Origin: Phalacrocorax aristotelis
Taxonomy: Eukaryota > Chordata > Aves > Suliformes > Phalacrocoracidae
Assembly: GCF_949628215.1 (NCBI RefSeq)
Contig: NC_134280.1
Location: 8,939,795-9,003,794, forward strand
Direction of reading: 5' to 3'
DNA length: 64,000 nt
Under the pieces are notes generated by a model, which searched no databases, was not told the DNA's origin, and worked only from the letters and a program-made list of their open reading frames with translations. Every line of letters starts with the position of its first letter. Positions within the stretch are counted from its first letter, which is position 1. The position numbers and the translations under genes were made by a program. This document shows positions 23,401-35,200 of this stretch, in pieces.

Positions 23401-24314
23401 GTAAGGCGCTCCGCGCCTCTCCCCTGGCGGCGGCGAGCCCGGCGCTGCCCGGACAAGGGCTTCGTTCCCTCGCAGCCCCTCGATGGAGCCGGCGCCGGGC
23501 GGGAGCCCCGCGCCAGCCGTCCTGCCCGCCCTCCGGAGGGCTCCCGGCCGTGGAGGCGCGGCGCTGCGCGGCCGCGGACTTTGAGGATGCCGCCTGCTGA
23601 CCGCAGCGCCGCGCACGCCTCCACGGGCGGCGGGTTGGCGGCCCGCCCCTGCGGGGAGCGCCCCCGCGGCGGGCAGAGGTGGGGCCGGGGGTCCCCGCGG
23701 CGGGACGGGGCGCCGCTCGCCGACGGAGGGCTGGGAGGAGCGGCTCCGGGCGAGCCGTGCCGAGCACCTCGTTTGCATGATAGAAGAGGGAGGTGAAGGA
23801 TGCTCTGCAGCTGTAATTGTGCGTGGCAAAATAGTAATTAAATCATTTGTAATTAATTAGCAGCTAAGTAAACCCGTCGGCACAGATAAGAGCCGAAGCG
23901 TATCTATTAGCCGGGTTGCTCCCTGCGGAGCTCGGGTAGCTCTCAGCCCGCTGCGCCCCGGGGCCGGGTGGGCGAGGGGCAGCGGCCGCCGTGCGGTGCC
24001 GCCTGCTGGCAGCAGCGTCCCCAACGCCGCGGCGGGGCCGGAGCCGCCTGTCCGCGCCGGAGACCCCGCGGAAAGGAGCCCCCTTTCTCACCAGGTGCCG
24101 CGTACGGAAGGCAGAGCCCCAACTGAGGGGGCGGCACGTTTATTTTACCTTATTTTTGTCAAAGTCGTACTGAGCTGTTGAGTAGTTGGGAATAGCAAAA
24201 TGCGAAGACCTAAAGACAAGGAAGATATCTGGCCCGTGCTGATTGTTTGGGTTTTTAAAATTTATTTTCATATTATTGCTATTATTATACTGAGCAAAAT
24301 TCTATCTGTTCCAG
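23401..24314 (+). other. LYPD1: LYPD1 intron 1
   Basis: A 914-bp intron, GT...CAG, mostly within the CpG island. It contains an AT-rich homeodomain-site-like patch at 23812-23873 and, near its 3' end, an ATG at 24200 whose frame stays open through the acceptor into exon 2. Confidence 0.85.
23812..23873. promoter_or_regulatory. AT-rich TAATTA cluster within the CpG island
   Basis: Three homeodomain-type TAATTA cores sit at 23835-23840, 23850-23855 and 23854-23859 (the last followed by G), inside otherwise GC-rich sequence of LYPD1 intron 1. This is compatible with a proximal neural enhancer. Binding is inferred; only the motifs and the compositional break are seen. Confidence 0.35.
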
Positions 24315-24452
24315 GTTTGGCTTTGCAAATACAGTGCTACCAGTGTGAGGAGTTTCAGCTAAACAATGACTGCTCTGCTCCAGAGTTCATCGTGAATTGT
24401 ACAGTGAACGTTCAAGATATGTGTCAGAAAGAAGTAATGGAGAAAAGTTTTG
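24315..24452 (+). CDS. LYPD1: LYPD1 coding exon 2 (first half of Ly6 domain)
   Basis: The acceptor CTGTTCCAG precedes 24315 and the donor GTAAGAAT follows 24452. The exon completes codon 18, encodes residues 19-63, and supplies the first base of codon 64. It carries the start of the mature chain and cysteines at residues 25, 28, 37, 46 and 58, including the CYQC pair that opens a Ly6/three-finger domain. A single NCT sequon places a likely N-glycan at Asn45. The sequence (IQCYQCEEFQLNNDC and following) matches mammalian LYPD1 almost residue for residue as I recall it, so the name is secure. Reading through the donor reaches a stop within about 12 codons (24485-24487). Confidence 0.95.
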
Positions 24453-27400
24453 GTAAGAATTTAATAACTGCACTTCTGTTTATTTGAGTTGGAGAGCATT
24501 TGTTGCTTTTGGCTCCACCCATTCAGAGTATTCAGCTGCGGATGAATCTGGCATTCCTACCTAGAGGGACTAGACTCAATTTCTTACGCTTCCCAGTGAC
24601 TTTGTAACTCAATAAAGTTAATCATTTTCCTTTAAAACTGGTGTAAAAACTGAAGGATACAAGCCAAATGTTGATAAAGCTGTTAATACACAGTCTTATG
24701 GGTCTTAGATTTAGTTTCCCAGCACTGGGAAATTAATAACAACAAGTTAGTTTAATCTCATTACAGTTAATTACATGGGCTTTTTCCCCAAGAGATGGAA
24801 GAGCATTAAATTAGTAATTCCCTCCTTTCTTTTATTTACTCTAGCAATTCATATACTCTGAAGGTTCATCTTGAGGGAAGGAAAGTGTAGTCATTTTTGC
24901 TTTCATCTATAAAAGAAAACATCAAGCAAGAGGGATAAAAAGAACATTTTGGGGAGTTTGGCAGGGAGAGGAGGGCACAAATGGATATATTTGCTGTACT
25001 CATCTTCTAAGTCTAAAAGGGGGTTTTCCCCTTACTGTAATTAATATTAAGTTAGCATATTTGGGGATAAATGCAGTCAAGAGGAAACTAGCTGTGATTC
25101 TGCTTCTCACCTCTATTGTCTTTTAAGCTATGCTATAAATTGCTTTTCTTATTGAGCATCTTGGAAGGCATCTGAGGTTTAGGGAGAGCTGCCTGGGTTT
25201 TTAGCCCACCACGGCACTCTGTAGCCACCTACACGAGCACAGGACTGCAGCTTCACTGGTGACTTCAGGGCTGGGTGGAGTGGCAAGGCAGCGTGTTTGC
25301 AGGAGCCGGAGTTCATGCGGTGCCCTGCTTTTGGGGCAGACAGCTCTAGGGCACCAGGCACTAGAAGGGCAAGGCAGCTGTAACTCAGCGGCGTGCCTCA
25401 GCATCAGCATGACCTCTGTGCCAAGTGGTGGGCTTGAGGAGCAGAGAGCGGGCTGGGACTTCAGCACCCTGATTTAAGGGAAAGCTGCTTGCTGGGATGG
25501 CACATCTTGCAACTGAGGGCAGCGCTTTAGAGCGTGGAGTTTACTTATATAAAGGGCTGCTGTTATGCTGCTAAGACAAATCAAGCTGTAGTCTGTCCTT
25601 TCCCAGCAAGTCCTTCAGTAACAGCAGAATCCCTCTCTACCTAGCAAATGTGTGCAGCCATATGGCTAGAACAGTAACGGCTCTTTGCATGAGGAAACTG
25701 TTCATTAGTATTTTCAAAGTGCTTATCAATCAGCTAGTTCTGCTTGTGCTGGTAGTTTCAGATCACTACATCAGGAATCCTAGAAAAATAATAAGAGTCA
25801 TTGTTACCTATTGACAGTGGCTGAACTGTGGGCACTTCTGTTTCATCCTGGGTAACACCATCCACAGTGACTATTTCTGTAAAATATTTAGAAGCTCTCC
25901 AGTGTAGAGAAAAAAAGCTGTGGGTTTAAAGGAAGAGTAGTCTTTTTCAAGCTCTATATTACTGGAGTATTTTATTTCAAATTTACTTGCAAAGGGTGGT
26001 GGGGATGGGAGATAGTTACAGCTTGCAAGGTACCTTTAAAGTCTGAGTATCTCTAAATGAATGTTTGAAGGCATTGCTATCTGCACACCACAGCTTCTGT
26101 AGTACTTTTAATAAGTTTGAATGGACGCTGTGGCAATTCAAAGGGCTATCAACATGGTATAGAGACAGACAAAAAAGTCAGTTCTCCTTTAGTTCTAACA
26201 GTTGTTTGGTGTTACTTGTTTGCTGGTAGTTTGGGGGTTTTTTGGTTCTGTTTCTTTTTTTAACATCTTCCCTGGTTCCTTCGTGTTTTCATTTCAGTAT
26301 AACCTCAGACTGTATCAGCCTTCCCGAAACCTGTAATCTTCCCTTCCGGTGAATGTCAGAAGAGTGTTTTCAGTCAAGTCAGCCCTCACAGGTTAAAGTC
26401 CAATTCTTCCGGATATGTGGGCACGCATGTGCACACCCGTGAATACATGAAGAGGCAGCCCCTTGTGCTCTGCATGGGTAGGGTGGCATAGCCAGTCACG
26501 CATCTTTTCTCACTAGCAGGCAAGAGTGCAGTCTGGCCAGTGTGCCTGTGGCATGTTGAAAATGCAAATCTGAACTGTTTTAATAGATTTTAGACGTACG
26601 TTGCTGCGTAATTTGTCCTTACTCCTGTGAAGAAATTGGTTTGCAATATAGTAAATAAAGAGCTTTTTTAAAAGAAACTTCTGGGTGGGTTTGTTTTTTG
26701 GTTTGTGGGTTTTTTGTTTGAGGGGTTTTTTTCCTGTGCAATTTGACATTGTCTCTGAGCAGATCCTCGGATTTTCGCTTTAGGAGGTAACTAGCATGCT
26801 GTGCATAGCAGGTACCACTGTTCTATTTTATTTAATTTACTCTGTAAATGCAGTTCTTACTCATTTTAAGCTTAGAGGCTGTAAATTTCAGCTAGTGAAT
26901 ACATTTAAATTTTTAAGCTAACTATTTCAAATTGAGTGGAATTTACATTGCAAGCTTAGTTTCTCAGTTATCCTCAGTCAATTCTAGAGAGGATTGGTTG
27001 TAAAACAGATGATTCAGTTCATCATCCTTTATTGGTTTTTTTCCTAATTGATATTTAAATGTGTGCCATATAAATGCCTTATTCTCCCAAGTTTTATTTA
27101 ATAATTCATTTCACTTCTACCAGTATATTCATGGCTTGATTCTTTTGGTTGTTGCTTATCACTGAAAGCTGAAATGTTTCAAATATTGATTTTCATTTAT
27201 AATAGACTTGAGTTTGAATTTTTAACCCAGAATATGAAAGATGTGAATTTGCATTTATTTGACAGCACAATCTCATAATTAGAGTTTTTTCCTCTTGACT
27301 AGATACAGTCAAAGGAGTTTAATTTAATTTTTATAGACTAACCCATTTTTGTCCTTAATAAAATATAGCTGTGTCAGTGAGCAAAATCTTACAAGTTCTC

Positions 27401-28785
27401 CTAAATCTTATTTAAAAGTTAAATGCAATATTTTGAGATAAAGTTCATGGTCTGAATCAGTAACCTATTGATGCAGTCACACATCCTTTGCAGCATGCAT
27501 TAATCTGCATGTTCGTTTTGCTGTTGAGGGGGTTGCTGACTTACTTTCTGTGGTGTGCCTACAATATAGTCTTTAGCGTGTAGCCAGTGACTTTTTTTTT
27601 CCTTACGTATTTGTTAGTGTTCATTGAGTTGTGCAATGGCAGCTCCATGGCTCAGCTTCATTTCTGCATTAAACTTTCTATAAACACCACACGGAGAGCT
27701 ACAACTCTGTGCAGTGTTTTCCATTTATGTTGTAAATAGTTCCTTATGCCTGGTCGTAGTTAAACAAACCACTCCTCTTCAGTTGCTGTAAAGTTAGGGT
27801 CAGTGCTTTAAATGTCACTGTGTTCTTCTCAGAACATTATCTCAATCTCTGGAGAACCAACCTTAGGAAGTACTTTTCAGCTTCAGGTGAGAACTAACAG
27901 CAGCATAAGCACATTCCTAACGCAGAGCTTAAAGTGGCTGTTGCCATGAGAGCCTCTGATGTGAGTAGCTAGGAACGCGGGTATTATTCACTAGGACTTA
28001 GAGATCAGCAGGCATGTTGGCCTAGCTGCTTGTAGTGTCAGGTAGAAATTTGCTCCATTTCACAACTTAAAATGAATTGAGAATTGAGCGGTACTTAAGC
28101 ATGTACCTGATTAAGTGATTATGTGGAACTGGTATAATTCTGCCTCCCCTGCAACCGTGCACTTTGCTGTGGCAGTTTGTATTGCAGTTGCACTTGGGGG
28201 ATCTGTCAGGGCACAGAACTGGAGACTTTGTCAAGTAAATGACAAGATATTTTTCTCTCTTTAAGCAGTTGTATTTAAAAATTGCTAGAACAAGTTTTAT
28301 GCAGTTCTGTTAACATTCTGTTCCAGTGGGAGAAACAGAAGGACAGGACAGAATTCTGCCTGCAATGCAAAATCTTACAAACTAATTTGTTAATTTAATC
28401 TTTAACAAAAAAAAAATCAGTGCTTTCTTCCTTTAGAGGGATGAATGGTGAGCATCGTGGGAAGTGGCACTGAAGACTACACCAAGTAATTTTTGTCCCA
28501 CAGGAATTAACGTAAGGGGTACATTTCTGGTGTGTTCTTTAGCTGGATGAGGGTGTGTTTGAAAACTGTCAATCAAACATTTGTCAAAGGATCAAAGTTC
28601 TTCCTTATAGTAATTCCCCTTGCAGATACTTTGTGGAGATACCCATGACAGGTTCCCCTCTCCCACTTGCCTCTCTCCTTCACATCTATGAACTTTTAAC
28701 TTAGAAATGCCAGTGCTCCTTCATTTTCTAGAATATTGTGGGTTTTCTTTGTTCCTACATATATTTTGGGATCAGATGAAACATC
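24453..28785 (+). other. LYPD1: LYPD1 intron 2, 5' part
   Basis: AT-rich intron sequence without recognisable exons or RNA genes. T/G-rich runs occur near 26222-26262 and 26690-26735. Open frames are short and lack domains. Confidence 0.75.
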
Positions 28786-29200
28786 TTAGAATTATAGAAT
28801 CATTAAGGTTGGAAAACACCTCTAGGATCATCAAATCCGACTGTCAACCCAACACTACCATGTCACCTAAACCATGCCCTGAAGTGCTATGTCTACATAT
28901 CTTTTAAACACCCTCAGGAATGGTGACTCCACCACCTCTCTGGGCAGCCTCTTCCAATGCCTCACTGCTCTTTCAGTGAAGAAATTTTTCCTAATATCCA
29001 ATCTAAACCTCCCCTGATGCAGCTTGAGGCCATTGCCTCTTGGCCTATTGCTGTTACTTGGGAGAAGAGACCAACACCCACCTGGCTACAACCTCCTTTC
29101 AGGTAGTTGTAGAGCGCGATACGGTGTCCCCTCAGCCTCCTCCAGACTAAAGAACCCCAGGTCCCTCAGCTGTTCCTTATAAGACCTGCTCTCCAGACTT
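28786..29200 (-). mobile_element. CR1 LINE 3' fragment, antisense to LYPD1
   Basis: Read on the - strand this is the 3' terminal region of a CR1 element. It begins, on the + strand, with AGAATTATAGAATCAT, the complement of the CR1 3' repeat. It continues through the familiar antisense blocks (GGTTGGAAAACACCTCTAGG, CCACCTCTCTGGGCAGCCTC, TCCTAATATCCAATCTAAAC, CCCCTCAGCCTCCTCCAGAC). It stops abruptly after CTCCAGACTT at about 29200, a typical 5' truncation. It contains only the last part of ORF2 and the 3' UTR. It belongs to a different CR1 subfamily from the copy at 4752-5985, because the 3' regions differ clearly. Confidence 0.95.
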
Positions 29201-32200
29201 GATATGCAGATGAGTATATAATGCATATGTGCCTTTATACATATATCATAGAAAACATCCTGATAATGAAGTTTACCTGTTACTGAAGTATCTGAGCATT
29301 AAGGATGATGTGAAACCTACTTAATGCTAACTGAAACCTGAGAGGAATAAAGCATGGAGGAGGAGACAATCAGCCCAGAAAGGCAGCCAGTCTAAATTTC
29401 TCAGAGCTCACTGTAAGCAAACCTGCCCACGTGTATGTTTTGGACAGTGCACCTTGTGCTCTAAGGGAGCTGTGAATGTACTTCCACAAACTTACTTTTG
29501 CAAGATTAAAAAAAAAAAAAAAAAATCCACAGTAGCAAGACTATTTTTAAATGCCTGTCTATATAAAACTAAGATTGTTTGTGAATTTTCCTTTGCAAAT
29601 GAATTGGGAAACCACCTCGTTATTTCTGTTAATCTGCAGTAGGAAAATTATCTTATTTGTTTGGTTTATCAATGGTCCTTTTTAATGTATTTACATAGTA
29701 AATAATCCTGCAGTGTAATTAAAGCAATTGCTGTAATTGTGTGCTTAAAATTAGTGCATGGGAACATCATGAACAAGATCATCCTCTCACGGCTGGACTC
29801 TAATTTTATTTACTTCTTAACCCTTCTCGGTGTTGGTTTCCCGATCATTTGTTTTATCAGGCAGAGGAAAACAGTGTCTAGGTTGTGCGATGAGTTGGCC
29901 CATGTTACGTTCTTCACTTGTGATTATTACTTTTTCTAAATCTTACAGTGTTGCTGCCCTGATGAAGTCACTTTGTGTATGGCTGTTCAGGCTTACAGAA
30001 GCACGTGCTTTTTTGTTTTCACGTATGGCATCCATTAGTGCTGATACTAATTGCACACTCGTATCAAGGGCAGAAGATACTCTGGTGTACGTTTACTGAC
30101 AGAATGATTAAAACAGCAAACAAAGTTTAATGTCTTCAGAATCACTGTAGGCATTAAAGTTTTATAGGGAATAGCTGCATCCCCAGTATCCATTTAGCAT
30201 CAGTAAGAAACAGCCACTGAGCTGGCGGTGGCATTTTTATTTTATTCTACATTGTCTCTTTTGGCCAAAGCATATCAATATAACTTGAATGAGCTTTTGT
30301 GGATTTTTTAAATCAAAGCAAAACATAATAAATCTTTACTGACAATTAAAAAAAAAAAAAACTTGGCATGTGATAGTTGTTACCTGTAATATCAGACCTT
30401 GTGCTACCAGGTGCCCAATGAAATGAAGATGTAGTGACCAATACTGGAAACATGCAGTTCATGTTTGATGCTGAATAAAAGACTTGCAATGTATGTTGTT
30501 AATTTGTACTGTATGCTGAAAACTTGGAGCTGTGCATAAATTCCCATTCAGAAACACTTTTTAAGATGCCAGAGCTGTATTCTTACTAGGAAATCCCTTC
30601 TGGTCTTTGGGCTGCTCAGAAAACTTGCAGCCACATGTGGGATGAACGGAACTAAGCGCGCCAGCTAAGGAGCAGTAACAGACAGTATGTAGGTAGCAGA
30701 TCACTGCTCTGACGGCCCTCAAACAGAGGAAAGCAACAGTGGAGTTAAGAGTTTGAGCAGTTTATGACTTGAAAGCCATTACAAAGATCCAAGCGCAGAA
30801 GTGTCAAAGGCTGTATTATTTTAAAGAAGTTGTGGTATCTGGTCCAGTGGATTTCATTTTTCGTAGGACATGGGCAATAGCTTTTTATGTTATTTTATTT
30901 CCCAGACTTGTACGACAGGTGTACAAATGAATTTTGTGAGGACAGAAGGCCCGTAGCCTGGTGTCTCTTAAACTTCCTTTAGGCCTTTCCTGTTGTGTTT
31001 CACGCACAAATGAGTCTGTGTTTCCAAAAACTTCTTGTGGCCTGACCCTGCCTCTTGTCTCAGGTCCCAGCGACCTGATCAAAACATTGGCGAGCTTGTT
31101 TTAATTAACCCAAACTGTTTCCATTTCCATTTTTCCTTTGTAATCTGGATATTTTTTTGGAAAGCACAATATAACCTATTTTGCCAAATCACCAATGAGC
31201 CTTTGGATGTGGAAAAAGTAATATAAAAACCAGGCAACGTCTACTCTGAAGTTGCACAGGCTGCAAACCTGCAGGTATGAAAATAGCTAAAGACATAAAA
31301 GCTGAATGGATATTAAAGGTACTGGCGTGCAAGTGTACGTGTGTGAGCCGTTCCACTGAAATCGGTAAGGGCGGTAATGAGTCAGATGCAACAAGACTAT
31401 TCACGTGTGAAATTATTTATGGGACTCATTACAAGGGTGTAGCATTTTAATGTTTGTAAAGGCATAAGCACTGTGGCTTCCCAGTTCATTTTGGCAGATA
31501 AGAATTGTCGAGAAAAATGCTCAGATGACGATTCTGAATATTAAGTCTTAGCTCACCTCTCCTGCTGGAAGATAATGTAAATTTTGATCTTGACATCCAA
31601 GGCATCTACCTACCTTTGTGTCAGGAGAGCACAGATGATGGAGGGCTGTGAGCCAGCTTTGTCTGAAAGATTGTATATTTTAGTACTTGACTGTAAGTCC
31701 GCATTAGTGAGCAGGGAAATGAATGAGGACAGCAGAAAACAAGAGAATTAGATATGCAGGTGAAAGTTGAGCTTTGACTTGTGGTTTGCAGCCTCCTGTG
31801 GCTTTAAAAATTATTTGATAATACCGCCATTAGCATCTGTACTTAACTTTCTCAGCCTATGCATTTTTAAGCAGTTTAATGCCTTGCTTCTGTTTCATGA
31901 TACTGCAGGCAACAACAAAGGCTACTTTGTGCCATTACTTTCATTATTAACAATGCAGTGTTGATTCGTGTTTCCAGTACCAGAATTAGAAGGCGTGACT
32001 TACAAAGCACTATCATGGTAATCCCGACCCTTGTCCTCTGTCGGTCAACAATTGTCCAGTTTTCTTCTAAGATGATTTAATTTCTGCAAGATGCCATGTC
32101 AGTTTGGGTCAGAGGGAGAGTGAGGATGCCAGCCTTTCATTATCAAAAACCTCCTATTACTTTCTTAAAAAAAAAAGTACAACTTTTAAAAAGTGTCAAA

Positions 32201-35200
32201 GGTATGGAGGAGTTGTGATGATATTGACTAAGTTTTCATAAAAAATATGATGACAATATGCTAATTCAACGAGGTGGAGTTTGGTGAGGGGGGTGTTTTA
32301 TTTTGGATTTGGGTTTTTTTTTTTAACAGAATTATGTAAGAGTCTAATGGCACAAATATGCTTTTATCTTGTTGACGGAACGCATCAAAGTGAGGGGATA
32401 GGGATGAAATAGCTGCAGTCCTAAAACACCAGATTAAAAATCTGGAAGTGTGTGGCCTAGCTTTGCAAAAGGTTTCAAGTCACTTAATTTCAGTGCCTCC
32501 ACTTTTTCATCTGGAAAACACTGATCATGGTTGCTTACAGTATTTAATTAGCTGTTTATGAGGCAGTTAATAAATTTCATAATAAAATTTCTGGCAGGGT
32601 GCAAATTATTTAAACTGCTTGTGAGCTCCAGAAAGTTGTGGAGGCGAGGATAGGAAAAGTTAGTGTAAAATGAAACAGAGAGGAGATGGTCAGATATGGT
32701 TATACTTTACACAGGCTTAAACTGGTTTTTTTAACAGTGCATTTACAGTCAGAGATGAAAGGATTTGTGTTGGGGAAGTTTAATTCGTGCTTTAAACCAA
32801 TAAAAACGTGATCTGACTAGCGTCACGACTCTTTGAGGAAGCACAATGTCAGAAGAATGATTGCTTCTCAACATTGAGTCACCTTCTAAGATATTTAGGA
32901 CCTTATTAGATAAAATATTTATAATCACTTTAGAAAACAGCAAATCACAATAGGGCCTTTTACAGGTACTAGCTAAGGAATTGACAGTTATCATAGCAAA
33001 ACCACTGAAGGCATAAAAAGATGAGCATAAAACCTAATATGAGAACTAAAAAACGTAATTTAGAAACCTATCTGTGTGTAGTCTGAACCCAATTTTGAAC
33101 ATCACTGATACAGTAAAATCCAGAAGTAGTCGCATGTGTATTTTATGTATCTCAGGGATATTAAATGTTTATGTGTTGTTCTTGCTAGTGTAAGTTCTCA
33201 TTTTAGATTTCAGCAGACATCACAAAAAGAGCTTTTGTAACTGCTGCTGGCTACTGAATGTGACTCCAGCGGAGGGGAAGCAAGTGACAGTTTAGGGCAA
33301 GAAATAAAGGATGACACACATAATGGAAATCACAAAGCAAGCGTGGATAGGCAGACAAGACATCAAGTCTACGCACAACAAGAAGGGAAACTTGCAGACT
33401 CACCAAGACGAGAAAATTGAAAGTTTGTGTGAAATAAGATAATTGGAACTTTTCAGGATCCTAAAACAAAGGGGGAGTATCCATTCATATACATGGTCCT
33501 TATGCTTGTCTTTATGATTTCTTTACATTGTCTAATGTTTTCAGAGAACACCCAAAACAAATCACATGCAAATCATGAAACTGTGCTAATGCTAGAGCTG
33601 GAACAGCGGCCGGGCGCTTCTCATGGGTTGCGTGTGCCACAATAGGAACTGTCCGCTGCTGGCCAGTTTCCTGCCTTCTGCTTGGAGGAGACGGGCAAGA
33701 TTAAGCACCACATCTAAAAGCGTTGAGGGGAGAAGTTCTGCCAAAGTCTTAACAGCATGTCTCAAAACCTTGTCTTGATCTGCCTGCTAACTTTTGAGTT
33801 ATTTTTCTTAAGACATAAAACTTTTCTACACTCCTGAAGCTATGGCTCTGTGTATGCCCCCAACTTCTGGTCCAGTCCTGAAAAGGCGGTTCCGTGACTG
33901 CTCAAGGATGCCTTGTTCCTGGGCCTGAGTTGGGCACGGACTGTTCTCTACTGCTCCAGAAGATCTGGTGCAGTAGGCATACTCAGAGCACGTGCAGCAG
34001 GTTTTGCAAAAGCAGTATTTGTGGAATGAGTTGCAGAAGACAAATCTGACTGTATGCATGCCTGGAAAATGGATAGGTACAAAACAGTGAGCAAAAGCTT
34101 TCTATAAAAATGAGGATTGTCAGTCATGGGCCATGGGATAGAGCATTTCGCTTGGCAAAGTTTGTGTGGGGCTTAACAACATCATCCACCTGACGGGAGT
34201 CGCACAGAGTGAAGAGTTTTGTGGCCATGAGGCCATAGACGGTTCAGGGTGAAGCAGAGGCCTGCAGTTTCCTGCTGAGGTCTGCCATTGCAGAAGACCC
34301 TTTCAGAGTAGTTGGGTCATAGAGGGGGAAGGTGGCTGTCGTTTCTAGAAATGAGGTCGCTGATCTCGGCGGCTGTATCCAAGTTGCCTGTGTTGGCTTC
34401 AGAGACTGTCTGTATTTTGCTGATGGACAGTCTTGAGTGTACAGGTGCAAACTAAAGTTACACACTGCTAGGTTATGGTTGACTCCAAAGCTGGAGAGTC
34501 ATGCTTATGCTTGGTCTTTTTTGTCTGTACCTGCTGTACAGTCGGAGTTGGAGGTGCATAGTACCATCCTTTTCAAGCAGTAAGAGAAAAAGCTTGGATG
34601 TTCTGGTGCCTTCTGCATACACACAGTGTAAGAAGTAGGTGTGATGTCACCTTTTTTGTTGTCCTAGTAACAAGTTAAGCTGTTATTCAAGAGAACATGT
34701 ACTGGGCTCTGCAGACAGGCTAGGTGGAAGAACTCTCACCTTTGGGTTTGAATAAACCATATCATGAATTGTTTGTTGCTGTCAAGACTGAATGCATCTG
34801 CCTGTGGCCAAAACAGAGTGCCTGGGTGCAGGTGCATGGGACTAGACTGCAGCGAAGCAGGGGCTTGAGCTTGGCAGCTGGCGGGATGTGCGTAAAACGG
34901 GCCTAGGTGAGCAAATCAGTGTTACAAGCAGGAACTGTAGAAAAGCCTTGAGATTTGCACAATCACTTCATTGCATGAAATAAGGCAGAAATCCAGCAGA
35001 AATAGTAGTTTGAGCCTTGACACCGTGAAAATGTCTGATCACATGTGGGGCAGGGAGAGGTGTGATGATGGGCAGGTTGCTCAGTCTAGGAGTAGATTTT
35101 TGATGCCCAATTCAAGGCCAAAGTTTTGGGTTGTTTTTTTTGTTTGGTTTGGTTTTTTTGGATTTGTTTGGTTTTTTTTTTAAATGATAGCAGGTGTATG

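Larger units (their letters stand above)
22380..24130. promoter_or_regulatory. LYPD1: CpG island with the LYPD1 promoter, exon 1 and proximal intron 1
   Basis: A block of about 1.75 kb that is very GC- and CpG-rich, in sharp contrast with the AT-rich flanks. It is interrupted at about 23,770-23,900 by an AT-rich patch. It surrounds the LYPD1 start codon at 23349 and has GC-box-like GGGCGG sequences but no clear TATA box, as expected of a dispersed CpG-island promoter. The transcription start is not evident; somewhere between about 22,900 and 23,340 would suit. Long open frames on both strands here are products of GC richness and low stop-codon frequency, not genes. Confidence 0.85.

Noticed and set aside
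22536..23829. Long antisense open frames (up to 362 codons) across the LYPD1 CpG island
   Set aside because: They are low-complexity Arg/Pro/Ala/Gly translations of GC-rich DNA, occur in several frames at once, and have no recognisable domain.
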